A DNA stretch of 64,000 nt from Hyphomicrobium_A sp963782555. GTDB taxonomy: Bacteria; Pseudomonadota; Alphaproteobacteria; Rhizobiales; Hyphomicrobiaceae. The notes under the pieces were generated by a model, which did not search any database, was not told the origin of the DNA, and saw only the letters and a list, made by a program, of their open reading frames with translations. The first letter of the stretch is position 1; each line of letters begins with the position of its first letter. Position numbers and translations under genes: made by a program. The DNA lies in the NCBI GenBank assembly GCA_963782555.1, contig CAWAKB010000003.1, positions 434,001-498,000 on the forward strand, given 5' to 3'. Shown one piece after another: positions 51,797-60,562 of the stretch.

Positions 51797-54700
51797 ATGG
51801 CCAGCGACCTCGAAGTCCGCATCCGCCACGTCACGGCGGTGCTCGGGCCGACCAATACCGGTAAGACCCACCTCGCCATCGAGCGCATGATCGGCCACGA
51901 CAGCGGCATGATCGGATTGCCGCTGCGGCTCTTGGCGCGCGAGGTCTATGACAAGATCGCCGCCCGCGTCGGCGCCGACGCCGTCGCGCTGATCACCGGC
52001 GAGGAGAAGATCAAGCCGGAGCGCGCGCGCTACTGGGTCTGCACGGTGGAGGCGATGCCGCGCGACGTGGACGTGGATTTCCTGGCCATCGACGAGGTGC
52101 AGCTCGCCGGCGATCCCGAACGCGGCCACGTCTTCACCGATCGGCTTTTGCATGTGCGCGGCCGCTCCGAGACGCTGCTCTTGGGCGCCCACACCATGCG
52201 CGAGGTGATCGGCGATATCGTTCCCGGCGCCAACTTCATCTCGCGCCCGCGTCTGTCCAAGCTCACCTACGCGGGCCAGAAGAAGATCACGCGCCTGCCG
52301 CAGCGCTCCGCCGTCGTCGCCTTCTCCGCCGCGGACGTCTATTCGATCGCGGAGCTCATTCGCCGCCAGCGCGGCGGTGCGGCCGTGGTGCTCGGCGCGC
52401 TGTCGCCGCGCACGCGCAACGCGCAAGTTGCACTCTATCAGTCGGGTGACGTCGACTTCCTGGTGGCGACCGATGCCATCGGCATGGGCCTCAATCTCGA
52501 CGTTGATCACGTCGCCTTCTCGGGCGCGCGCAAGTTCGACGGCCAGAATTTCCGCAACCTGACGCCGGCCGAGCTGAGCCAGATCGCGGGCCGCGCCGGC
52601 CGCCACATGAACGACGGCACGTTCGGCGTCACCGGCTCCGCCGACCCGTTCGACGCCGATACGGTGGAGCGGCTCGAGACGCACAACTTCGAGCCCGTGC
52701 GCATGCTGCAGTGGCGCAACCGCAGCCTCGATTTTTCGACGCTGGAAGGCCTCAAGAACTCGCTGCGCGAGATGCCGCGGCTGCAACGCCTCACCCGCGC
52801 CCGCGCCGCCGACGACGTGGTGGTCCTGGAGACCGCGAGCGCGGACAAGGAGATCGCCGGCTTTGCCTGCGCGCGCGCAGCCATCGCCAAGCTCTGGGAC
52901 GTCTGCCAGGTGCCCGACTATCGCAAGATCTCGGGCCAGAGCCATGCCGAGCTGGTGGCGAGCATCTACAAGTTCCTGATGGGGCCGGAGGAGCGCATCC
53001 CCGAGGACTGGTTCTCCAAGCAGGTCGCCTTCGCCGACCGCACCGACGGGGACATCGACACGCTCGCCAACCGCATCGCCCACATCCGGACGTGGACATT
53101 CGTGTCCAATCGCGCCGACTGGCTCAAGGACCCCGAGCACTGGCAAGGGCGGACGCGGGAGATCGAGGACAAGCTGTCGGATGCGCTGCACGAGTGCCTG
53201 ACGCAGCGCTTTGTCGATCTGCGCACGAGCGCGCTGATGAAGGGAATGCGCGACAAGGACGAACTCCACGCCGAGATTGCAGACGACGGGGCGATCCATG
53301 TGGAGAACCACTACGTGGGGCGGCTCCAGGGCTTCCGCTTTTCGCCGGATACGGGTGGCGAAGGAATTCACGGCAAGGCGGCGCGCAACGCCGCCGCGCA
53401 AGTGCTGGCGCGCGAGTTGTCGATGCGCGCGCGCCGGGTCTCGGCCGCCCAGGCCGATGCGCTTCGCCTGACGCCGCGCGGGCGGATCGCGTGGAAGGAC
53501 GAGGAGATCGCCCAGATCGAGGGGACCGAGGACCCGCTCAAGCCGTCCGTAACGATCCTTGCTGACGAGCATCTGTCGGCGCCCGACCGGGACAAGATCC
53601 AGGCGCGGCTGGAGGCCTGGGTCGCTCAGACGATTGCCGAAAAGCTCAAGCCGCTGGTCGAGGTGGCCAAGGCCGAGGACGTGGCGGGCCTTGCCCGCGG
53701 CATCGCATTCCGGCTCAAGGAGAACTTCGGTATCCTGAAGCGCGAGACGGTTGCGGGCGAGATCAAGGCGCTCGATCAGACCGCCCGGGCCCAGCTCCGG
53801 AAGTACGGCGTGCGCTTCGGCGCCTTCAATATTTATTTCCCCCTGCTTCTGAAGCCGGCCGCCGCCGAGCTGGCGCTGACGCTATGGTCGTTGAAGCAAG
53901 CCGGGGCCAACGGGCTGTCGCTCGATGCGATGCCTGAGCCGCCGCGCGCGGGCCTCACGTCGTTTGCGCCCGACCAGGCATTGCCGGAGGTATTCTATCG
54001 CGCCTACGGCTACCACGTGTGCGGCCCGCGCGCCGTGCGCATCGACATCCTCGAGCGCCTTGCCGATATCATCCGCCCGCTGCTCGCCTGGCGGCCGAGC
54101 GCGGAGAACGCCACGTCCCCGCCCAGAGGAGCGACGGGAGAAGGGGCGTTCACGGCGACGCCTGAGATGATGTCGCTGCTTGGCTGCTCGCCGGAGGAAT
54201 TGAGCGGAGTCCTCAAGGCTCTCGGCTTCCGCGTGGAGCGTCGGCCGATAAAGAAACCGGCGGCGCCCTCAGCGTCGGAGGCTGCGGTCGACGAAGTTTC
54301 GGCGCTCGCTGCGCCGGCGGAGGACTCTGCCACGACGAGCGTTGCCGACGCGGCTCCACTGGCGAGTGTTGCCGACGCGACTGCGCCGGCGAGCGAGGCT
54401 GCGCCCGAGTCGGCACCCGAGTCTGCACCTGCCGCGGAAGCGGAGACGCCCGAGGCGCCGGCGCAAGCGAAGGAGCCCGAGTTCGAGGAGATCTGGCGTC
54501 CCCGTCGCCACGCGCGCGGCGAGCCGCGCAAGGACGGGGCCCGGCCGCGTCGCCAACCGAATGCTGGGCCCCGGGACACGCAATCGGTCAAGGCGGCAGC
54601 ACCCCCTACGGGCACAAACGGCCACGGCGAGCGGCCGTCGGGATATGTGCGCCGCAAGGACAAAGGCGATGGCAAGGGCGAGCGCGCGGGCGCCAAGAAC

Positions 54701-54904
54701 CAAACCAGCGAGCGTGGTCGCGAGCAGCATCAGCGGCGTTCAAAGGGCTTCGAGAAGCGTCCCCGCGAAGATCGTCACAAGCCCGAGATCCACTCCGCTG
54801 CCCCGCCGCGCAAGGTGGGGATCGAAGCCGACTCCCCCTTTGCCGCGCTGGGCGCCCTGCGCGACGAGCTCGCCAAGCGCAGCAAGGAGAGCAGCTCCAC
54901 ATGA
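51797..54904 (+). CDS. SUV3-type ATP-dependent RNA/DNA helicase
   Basis: A 1035-residue superfamily-2 helicase close to mitochondrial SUV3. Walker A is GPTNTGKTH (about residues 17-25), the Walker B variant is DEVQ (99-102) in VDFLAIDEVQLAGD, motif III LLLGAHTMR, and later VFLVATDAIGMGLNLD-like DFLVATDAIGMGLNLDVDHV and QIAGRAGRHMNDGTFG. Residues from about 800 onward are low-complexity: Ala/Glu-rich, then Arg/Lys/Gly-rich, likely disordered and nucleic-acid binding. The bacterial role is not established; RNA turnover is a fair inference. The stop overlaps the S4-domain gene as ATGA. Confidence 0.93.
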   Translation: MASDLEVRIRHVTAVLGPTNTGKTHLAIERMIGHDSGMIGLPLRLLAREVYDKIAARVGADAVALITGEEKIKPERARYWVCTVEAMPRDVDVDFLAIDEVQLAGDPERGHVFTDRLLHVRGRSETLLLGAHTMREVIGDIVPGANFISRPRLSKLTYAGQKKITRLPQRSAVVAFSAADVYSIAELIRRQRGGAAVVLGALSPRTRNAQVALYQSGDVDFLVATDAIGMGLNLDVDHVAFSGARKFDGQNFRNLTPAELSQIAGRAGRHMNDGTFGVTGSADPFDADTVERLETHNFEPVRMLQWRNRSLDFSTLEGLKNSLREMPRLQRLTRARAADDVVVLETASADKEIAGFACARAAIAKLWDVCQVPDYRKISGQSHAELVASIYKFLMGPEERIPEDWFSKQVAFADRTDGDIDTLANRIAHIRTWTFVSNRADWLKDPEHWQGRTREIEDKLSDALHECLTQRFVDLRTSALMKGMRDKDELHAEIADDGAIHVENHYVGRLQGFRFSPDTGGEGIHGKAARNAAAQVLARELSMRARRVSAAQADALRLTPRGRIAWKDEEIAQIEGTEDPLKPSVTILADEHLSAPDRDKIQARLEAWVAQTIAEKLKPLVEVAKAEDVAGLARGIAFRLKENFGILKRETVAGEIKALDQTARAQLRKYGVRFGAFNIYFPLLLKPAAAELALTLWSLKQAGANGLSLDAMPEPPRAGLTSFAPDQALPEVFYRAYGYHVCGPRAVRIDILERLADIIRPLLAWRPSAENATSPPRGATGEGAFTATPEMMSLLGCSPEELSGVLKALGFRVERRPIKKPAAPSASEAAVDEVSALAAPAEDSATTSVADAAPLASVADATAPASEAAPESAPESAPAAEAETPEAPAQAKEPEFEEIWRPRRHARGEPRKDGARPRRQPNAGPRDTQSVKAAAPPTGTNGHGERPSGYVRRKDKGDGKGERAGAKNQTSERGREQHQRRSKGFEKRPREDRHKPEIHSAAPPRKVGIEADSPFAALGALRDELAKRSKESSST

Positions 54905-55347
54905 GGTCGGGCGAGGACGGGCCGGCAGATGCCCGCACCACGCAACGCATCGACAAATGGCTGTGGTTCGCGCGGCTGACCAAGACGCGGACACTGGCGG
55001 CCGAGCTCGTCGCTGGCGGCAAGGTCCGGCTCAACCGTGTGCGCGTGGAAAAGCCAAGCCAGACGGTGCGCATCGACGACGTCCTGACTGTGGCCCTGAA
55101 CCGGCGCGTGCGACTTTTCAAGGTGTTAGACCTCGGCGTGCGCCGGGGGCCATCTGCCACGGCTCGCACGCTCTATGAGGAATTGACAGCCGAAGCCGAT
55201 CCGCTCAAACCTCTTGCGCAATCGTCGTTGCAACTCCCAAGCTGGCAGGAGAATGGGGTTGGTCCTGGCCGGCGTATCCCGGGCAGCGGTCGTCCAACCA
55301 AGAAAGAGCGTCGCGAGATCGATCGCATCGGCGGCAAGGCCCGCTAG
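54901..55347 (+). CDS. S4-domain RNA-binding protein (Hsp15-like)
   Basis: A 148-residue protein with an N-terminal S4 domain: QRIDKWLWFARLTKTRTLAA, ELVAGGKVRLNRVRVEKPSQ and VRIDDVLTVAL. The C terminus ends in a basic tail (GRPTKKERREIDRIGGKAR), as in HslR/Hsp15, which in E. coli recycles aborted 50S subunits carrying peptidyl-tRNA. Four-base overlap with the helicase gene points to coupled translation and a joint role in RNA or ribosome handling. Confidence 0.92.
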   Translation: MRSGEDGPADARTTQRIDKWLWFARLTKTRTLAAELVAGGKVRLNRVRVEKPSQTVRIDDVLTVALNRRVRLFKVLDLGVRRGPSATARTLYEELTAEADPLKPLAQSSLQLPSWQENGVGPGRRIPGSGRPTKKERREIDRIGGKAR

Positions 55348-55481
55348 GCCTCCCGCTGGGCCCTTCCGTTCGGCTCGGACAGCCGCTCCGGTTGGCTTTA
55401 ATCCGGTTGGCTTTAAGATGCGCGGCGAGTTGCGGCCGGGGCCTATCAGGCCCCTGAGAGGAAGTAATCCGGACCTGCTCT

Positions 55482-55820
55482 ATGACCTACATCGTCAACG
55501 AAAAATGCATTAAGTGCAAATACACCGATTGCGTCGAGGTCTGTCCCGTCGATTGCTTCTACGAGGGCGAGAATATGCTCGTCATCCATCCTGACGAGTG
55601 TATCGACTGCGGCGTCTGCGAGCCCGAGTGCCCGGTCGAGGCGATCAAGCCCGATACCGAGCCAGGGTTGGAGAAGTGGCTCGAGCTCAACCGGAAGTAT
55701 TCTGAGAGCTGGCCCAACATCACGTCCAAGAAGGACGCCCTGCCGGACGCCGATAAGTACAAGGACGAGGCCGGCAAATTCGAGAAGTTCTTCTCCCCGG
55801 AGCCGGGCGAGGGCGACTAG
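55482..55820 (+). CDS. fdxA: seven-iron ferredoxin FdxA
   Basis: A 112-residue ferredoxin of the 7Fe type. The first Cys cluster (KCIKCKYTDCVEVCPVDCF) and the second (DECIDCGVCEPECPVEAI) supply ligands for one [3Fe-4S] and one [4Fe-4S] centre. The C-terminal 45 residues, beginning WLELNRKYSESWPNITSKKD, are characteristic of FdxA. Electron-transfer partner unknown. It is followed by two hairpins and precedes carD, a conserved order. Confidence 0.95.
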   Translation: MTYIVNEKCIKCKYTDCVEVCPVDCFYEGENMLVIHPDECIDCGVCEPECPVEAIKPDTEPGLEKWLELNRKYSESWPNITSKKDALPDADKYKDEAGKFEKFFSPEPGEGD

Positions 55821-56251
55821 GGCCCGATGTCCCCTGACGCGACTTGCGTCAAAATGCGCCTTCCCCCTTGAGAATGCTTAGCATTCTGGGCCGCCCGTTA
55901 AGCGGCCTCACATCCTGTGGGGTGCTCGGCCTTCATTTTCGATGAAGTTTGTGTTACGGTACTACCTGTTGATGGTGAAAGCCGACTACAAAGCCGGAAC
56001 AGGAGCGAACAAAAAGAGTATCTGCTTTGCCCTGCATTGAGCATTGATCGGGCCGCACGCGGGCCGAGAAAGAGCGGTTTTGGTCTACCCCTAAGCACTC
56101 GCCCGGATCTGGCCCAGCTCCTGAGCGGCCGACTGTCCGGGAAGCAGGTTTCCGGAGCGGCGGCTTGGGTGCCGACGCGCTGGGTTGGCGCGCGAATACT
56201 TCGATTGAACGACCTCTGGTGTACCCTGACGGAGAAAGTGAGACGACCCCT
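55821..56251. other. 431-bp intergenic region between fdxA and carD
   Basis: Two hairpins just after fdxA (55871-55907) probably end its transcript. The remainder should hold the carD promoter and a leader; no box stands out to me. Open frames on both strands here lack family sequence and ribosome-binding sites, so no gene is called. Confidence 0.5.
55871..55907 (+). terminator. tandem hairpins after fdxA
   Basis: AGAATGC (55871-55877) pairs with GCATTCT (55881-55887) over a TTA loop. Next, GGCCGC (55889-55894) pairs with GCGGCC (55902-55907). Neither has a long T tract. Position after fdxA supports a terminator or RNA-end-protecting role. Confidence 0.5.
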
Positions 56252-57271
56252 ATGGCTCAGAAGAAAAAGGCGCAGACTGTCTCTCGTTCGGCCCACTCCG
56301 CCGGCAAGAAGGCCGCCCATAAAACGACCGCCGCCAAGAGGCCGGGCCGCTCCGATATGAAATCCAAGCTCGTCGCCCGCAAGGCAGCTGCGAAACCCGC
56401 AGCGACAGCGAAGGGCAAGAAGCCTGTCGCCAAGACAGCAGGAACATCCGCTGCCGTCAAGTCGCCCGGCAAGGCACCGCCGCGCGTGGCTGTGGCCGCG
56501 GCGAAGCCGCAAGCTCAGGTGAAGGGCGGCATTGCCGCCAAGGTGGCAGCCAGGCAGGGGAACGCCGGAACGATCCGCGCGGTTGCCGCTGCAATGAAGC
56601 CGTCGGGTCAGAAGATCACGGCGCCGGTCGCACCGGGGACGCCGAAATCGACTGCCGAGAAGGCTGCTGCTGCACGCCACCTCGCGGGCGCGCAGAAGAA
56701 GCCCGTCAACCAGCGGCATGGCTTCAAGGCCAACGAGTTCATCGTCTACCCGGCGCACGGGGTCGGCCGCATCGTCGGCATCGAGGAGCAGGAGATCGCC
56801 GGCATGGCGCTCGAGCTCTTCGTGATCAACTTCGACAAGGAGAAGCTGACGCTGCGCGTTCCCACCGGCAAGCTCGCAAGCGTCGGCATGCGCAAGCTCT
56901 CCGACGAGGCCGTCGTCAAGAAGGCGATGGAGACCTTGAAGGGTCGCGCGCGCGTCAAGCGCACCATGTGGAGCCGTCGGGCGCAGGAGTATGTCGCCAA
57001 GATCAACTCGGGCGATCTCGTTTCGATCGCCGAGGTCGTGCGCGATCTCTACCGCTCCGAGGCGCAGCCCGAGCAGTCCTACTCCGAGCGTCAGCTCTAT
57101 GAGGACGCGCTCGACCGGATGGCACGCGAGATCGCGGCCGTCGAGAAGCTCGACGAGCGCGGCGCGGTCCAGCGCATTACTGAAGTGCTCTCCAAGAGCG
57201 CGCGCGGACGCCGGCTCGCGGCCGAGGCTGAGGCCGAAGGCGGCGGCGATGCGGAAACGAAGGCCGCCTGA
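56252..57271 (+). CDS. carD: CarD family transcription regulator with long basic N-terminal extension
   Basis: CarD/CdnL proteins bind the RNA polymerase beta subunit and stabilise open complexes at housekeeping promoters. Residues about 157-315 are a full CarD domain: FKANEFIVYPAHGVGRIVGI, ALELFVINFDKEKLTLRVPT, KLASVGMRKLSDEAVVKKAM, VKRTMWSRRAQEYVAKINSG and VVRDLYRSEAQPEQSYSERQ. In front is a 155-residue Lys/Ala/Pro-rich tract like a histone-H1 tail, not part of the standard protein of roughly 160-180 residues. ATG 56252 opens this tract; a shorter start at the domain lacks a better site. A strong terminator follows. Confidence 0.92.
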   Translation: MAQKKKAQTVSRSAHSAGKKAAHKTTAAKRPGRSDMKSKLVARKAAAKPAATAKGKKPVAKTAGTSAAVKSPGKAPPRVAVAAAKPQAQVKGGIAAKVAARQGNAGTIRAVAAAMKPSGQKITAPVAPGTPKSTAEKAAAARHLAGAQKKPVNQRHGFKANEFIVYPAHGVGRIVGIEEQEIAGMALELFVINFDKEKLTLRVPTGKLASVGMRKLSDEAVVKKAMETLKGRARVKRTMWSRRAQEYVAKINSGDLVSIAEVVRDLYRSEAQPEQSYSERQLYEDALDRMAREIAAVEKLDERGAVQRITEVLSKSARGRRLAAEAEAEGGGDAETKAA

Positions 57272-57290
57272 CGCCAGTCAGACACAGGCT

Positions 57291-58216
57291 TCAAAGATCG
57301 ACGGCGCCCGGCCTCTTAGCGGCCGGGCGCCTTTGTTTTTGCGGCGGCGCGCTGCGCTCGCTGCTCAGGCTCGGGTCTTCTGGTGCGCGCGATGTTGGCC
57401 GCGCTTCATCCTCGACGGCTGCGATTTGGCTCGGGTCCTCCACCTCGATGAAGGGACCGTTGCGATACTCGATCCAGCCACGGACCTCGATCTTGCGCCC
57501 CTCGAGCGCTGCCAGCGTTTTTGCCCACGCGGGGTGGGCCTTGATGAGCTTCGAGGCGATGCCGGCCGTAAAATCCGTGCGCCAGTCCTTGCCGAAGTTC
57601 AGGTAGGTGTAGGCCTTGGTCGGTGCGACGTGAGCAACGCGGCCCGAGACGATCTGGTAGGTGTTGCGTTGGCGTATGAGATCGCGTGTGCGAAAGGCCT
57701 GCTGGGCGGCATAGGCTGCGTTCGACCACAGGCCGGCGCGGGCCTCGCGCGCGACCCGCTCATGCGCCAAGAGCTCACGCATGCACGCAAAGCTTCCGGG
57801 CAGTCCGTAGGCGCGTGCGTATCCATTGCGCAAGAGCTCGCCCTGGACCCAGATGCGCTCGCCGCCGCGATTGAGGAAGAGGTGGGCAAGCAGATGTCCG
57901 TAGTGGTCGAGGCGCTGCTCCGCGAATGCGAGCTCAACCGAGCCGTCGTGCACAAGATCGCGCAAGGCGGCTTCCGCCGTTGCTCGGGCGGTCATGGTGC
58001 CGCGCCAGCACTCATGTCGGGAGAGCGCGGGGCCAGCGCGCCGATGAGACGAACCTCCCGCCCATCATCGAGCAGCACCGTCTCGGCATCGATGACGCGC
58101 ACGACCGCGCGCGTCGGCCCGGCGTGGAGCTCGCATGCAGGCTCGCGCGGCTCTAGCGCGGCTGCGGGCTGGGCTGAAAGCAGCAGAAGCGCCCCGAGGC
58201 CCGCGAGCCTCGGCAT
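57291..58216 (-). CDS. thermonuclease (SNase-like) family protein, one-base frameshift
   Basis: An exported nuclease-fold protein. From ATG 58216 there is a signal peptide (LAGLGALLLLSAQPAAALEP), then the SNase N-terminal strand pattern AVVRVIDAETVLLDDGREVR and LIGALAPRSPDM. The rest (EAALRDLVHDGSVELAFAEQ, DHYGHLLAHLF, ELLRNGYARAY, LLAHERVAREARAGLW) is in another frame. Restoring one G at CCATG(G)ACC near 57995 joins them as a single protein of about 308 residues. The last 60 residues, basic and Pro-rich, share DNA with the carD terminator. Catalytic Arg/Glu positions of staphylococcal nuclease are not clearly conserved, so activity is uncertain. Confidence 0.8.
57303..57340 (+). terminator. 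strong intrinsic terminator of carD
   Basis: GGCGCCCGGCC (57303-57313) pairs perfectly with GGCCGGGCGCC (57321-57331) over a 7-nt loop, followed by TTTGTTTTT (57332-57340). It starts 32 bp after the carD stop and lies inside the 3' coding end of the opposite-strand thermonuclease gene. Confidence 0.92.
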
Positions 58217-58350
58217 GACAGTCAACCGCTCCAAGATGCGGGCTACACGCACATGCTTCTCCCCCGGCGCCCCTCGTGCTTGCGCTACGAGTATACGCAA
58301 CGCCGGCGGAAAAATCCGGGGGTGGCTGTCATCCGTGCCGAGGGCTGAGA

Positions 58351-60127
58351 TCAGAAGAGCCAGCTTGCGTGTGCCTCGAGGCCAAGCCAGAGGTCGGGGG
58401 CGTGCTGGAGGCCGTCGGCGTGGTCGGGTGCTGAACCGGCGCCGCCGCCCAGGGCCGTGTCGGCCGTGAAGGCTGTGTCGGCGTGGCTGGCGGTCTCCAA
58501 GGAGCTGCCGCCAGCGTATGCAGCCGGCACGTAATGCCTGGGGAGAGCGTCGTCGCGGACGGGCGCCGAAGCGGCGAAGTCTTCGCAATGCGTCGCCCTC
58601 CCATGCGGGCGCATGGTCGAAGACGATGCGTTCGATGGCGGATGACGGACCTTTGAAGAAATCCTTGATGAGAATGCGCCCGCCTGTATCGAGCGTGAGG
58701 ACAAGGTCGTCGGGCGCGTGCGAGGGGCGATAGAGCGAGACTTGGGCGGGCGCAATGCCGCCGCCGAGGATGAGCTCATCGACGTCGGCGTACCCACCGT
58801 CGTCGATGATCACATCGTTGCCGTCGCCCGGCAGATAGACGTAGCCGTCGCTGCCTGCTCCACCCAACAGCGTATCGTTGCCGGCCCCACCATAAAGGGT
58901 GTCGTTGCCGGCCATGCCGCGCAGAATGTTGTCGCCCCCGTTGCCCGAGAGCCGATTTGCCAGCGCGTTGCCGTCGGCGACTTTCGCCTCTCCGACAAGC
59001 TCCAGATCTCGGGCTTCGTCCGGCAAGGCATAGTTGACCGCGGAGCGCAGCGGAACATGGGCGCTATCGTCGATCAGACGCCCGCTTTTCAGGTGGGATT
59101 GCGCGTCGGGCTCGGCGCTCGAGTGTGCGCCAGGGCGGAGGATGATGTCGTCCTCGACCAGGTCGACCCCCTCGCCGAGGACGATGCGATCGGTCGTTGC
59201 GTTCCATTGGATGCGCTCGATGGAATAGAGGTGATCGCGGCCGTCGGCGAACACGGCGATGTAGTTGGGGGTCTTGTGCGGGATCCAGTGGCGATTGGAG
59301 GAGATCGTCACCGTGCCGGCGCCCGAGTAGTCGATGGTGTCGGTCCCGTCGGCCGCGTAGTCGAGCTGCGGCTGGCCGCCATGAATGATGTTGAAGCCGG
59401 CCGACCAATGAAACAAGTCATCGCCGGTTCCACCGTAGAGCTTCTCGATTGTGTTGGGATCGGATCCGCCCACGAGCTCGTCTCGTCCCTGTCCGCCGAG
59501 CAGCGTGGTGAAGCCGCACTCGATGCGCATGGCGTCATCCCCGCTGGTGCCGAGCCGCGTCGCCATTCGCGGTGACAAGTGCATGCCGTAGGGCAACAGC
59601 ACCGACGGATCGAGGCCTGAAGTCGTAGATCAGCGAGGCGATCGCCGACGAGGAGTTGATGGTCGGCGTTGGCGAGCCGGGCAGCCCGAAGGCGATATAG
59701 GGGAAGTCCTGCTTCTCGATATCGCGCGCATACGAGGCCATCGTCTCCCAGGCTTGAAACTCGTCGCCGCCATAGGGAAGCGCGCGGCTGCCGCGGTACT
59801 CGGGCGTTCCGATCTTGGCGATGAGCGCGTCGCGGGCGGCGAGGTTGCAACCGAGAGCGTCGTGCGGCCGTCCGCACCTTCGATACCGAGGAAGGCGCCC
59901 TCGCCTTCTGCCTCGCGCACGCCCTCCATGACGAACCAGGCATCCTGCCCGCTGGGGCTATCGGCTTCGCTCGGCTGGTAGACGAGCTGCAGGTGGTCGA
60001 AGCCGAAGAGGCCGAGACCGAACGTCTGCCGGAACCCATTCGATGCGAATTCGTGGCACGCCGTGCCCCCAAGCTCACGCGCGCAGCAGGGTGGTGCTGC
60101 GTTCGCGGTACTGGCGATAGTATATAT
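58351..60127 (-). pseudogene. RTX-type calcium-binding protein, frameshifted and lacking a visible start
   Basis: Pieces in order on the minus strand: GGTACHEFASNGFRQTFGLG and FDHLQLVYQPSEADSPSGQD; then in another frame NLAARDALIAKIGTPEYRGS, EFQAWETMASYARDIEKQDF and PYIAFGLPGSPTPTINSSSA; back to the first frame for LLPYGMHLSPRMATRLGTSG, the RTX nonapeptides LLGGQGRDELVGGSD, LYGGTGDDLF, GMAGNDTLYGGAGNDTLLGG and AGSDGYVYLPGDGNDVI; and a last shift near 58590 to an end at 58351. The shifts lie near 59860, 59617 and 58590. Frame one opens at 60127, after a stop, with no start codon before residue 66, so the 5' end may be lost at the AT-rich patch. The RTX repeats bind Ca2+ and suggest type-I secretion. 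The N-terminal domain is unknown. Confidence 0.7.
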
Positions 60128-60168
60128 CTATACGTGTATAGTTATATAGATTCAATTTAAAGTAGTGG
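60110..60168. repeat. AT-rich patch with inverted repeat
   Basis: About 50 bp of A+T-rich DNA stands out from the GC-rich surroundings. It contains CTATAC (60128-60133) and GTATAG (60136-60141) as an inverted pair, flanked by TATATAT and TTATATA. It marks the place where the RTX reading frame begins without a start codon. It could be a promoter region, a recombination scar or a transposon remnant. Confidence 0.5.
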
Positions 60169-60169
60169 C

Positions 60170-60313
60170 ATGCGGAAGCCGCTGAAGCGCCGGGGGAGGC
60201 CAAGCTCGCAACGAGAGGAACATCGGAGGAGGAAACCCGCGCATGGTTGGACCGTGCGCGGGCCCTCGCGGCTGGAGCGGGCTAAGGGCTACCTGCACAC
60301 TTCGTCGGAGTAA
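60170..60313 (+). CDS. possible 47-residue basic protein
   Basis: An ATG-initiated frame of 47 residues beginning MRKPLKRRGRPSSQREEHRR and ending KGYLHTSSE. It contains an AT-hook-like KRRGRPSS. No clear ribosome-binding site precedes it. Two hairpins (GCACAC/GTGTGC and CGGAC/GTCCG) follow before the tRNA. It may be chance. Confidence 0.25.
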   Translation: MRKPLKRRGRPSSQREEHRRRKPAHGWTVRGPSRLERAKGYLHTSSE

Positions 60314-60439
60314 GGTGTGCAGTGCTGTCGGACGGAGTTAGTCCGAGAGCGGCGATTGATTGACAAGGCCCTCTGCGTGACCGAGACGTACGGCAGCGGT
60401 CGTGGTGCCGCGCACGCCCGCGAATTTTTCGGCGGCGAT

Positions 60440-60516
60440 GGCCCCGTAGCTCAGTAGGATAGAGCATCAGATTCCTAATCTGAGGGTCACAGGTTCGAAT
60501 CCTGTCGGGGTCACCA
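60440..60516 (+). tRNA. tRNA-Arg (anticodon CCU)
   Basis: A 77-nt cloverleaf. Acceptor GGCCCCG pairs with CGGGGTC (one G-U), D-arm GCTC...GAGC, anticodon stem TCAGA/TCTGA with loop TTCCTAA (anticodon CCT in DNA), T-arm ACAGG/CCTGT with loop TTCGAAT, and encoded CCA at the end. It reads AGG codons. The adjacent tyrosine integrase gene, with its 3' end facing the tRNA 3' end 46 bp away, marks this tRNA as the likely attachment site of an integrated element. Confidence 0.97.
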
Positions 60517-60562
60517 CGCTTTTCGAAACGCAAACAGCAAGTTAGCGCGAGAACAAATGTTC

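Noticed and set aside
51794..53572. 592-codon open frame opposite the helicase
   Set aside because: An antisense shadow of a strong coding region; composition dominated by Ala/Val/Arg/His.
55898..56758. 286-codon minus-strand frame opposite the carD leader and N terminus
   Set aside because: Antisense of the Lys/Ala-rich carD extension; Leu/Arg/Ser-rich and featureless.
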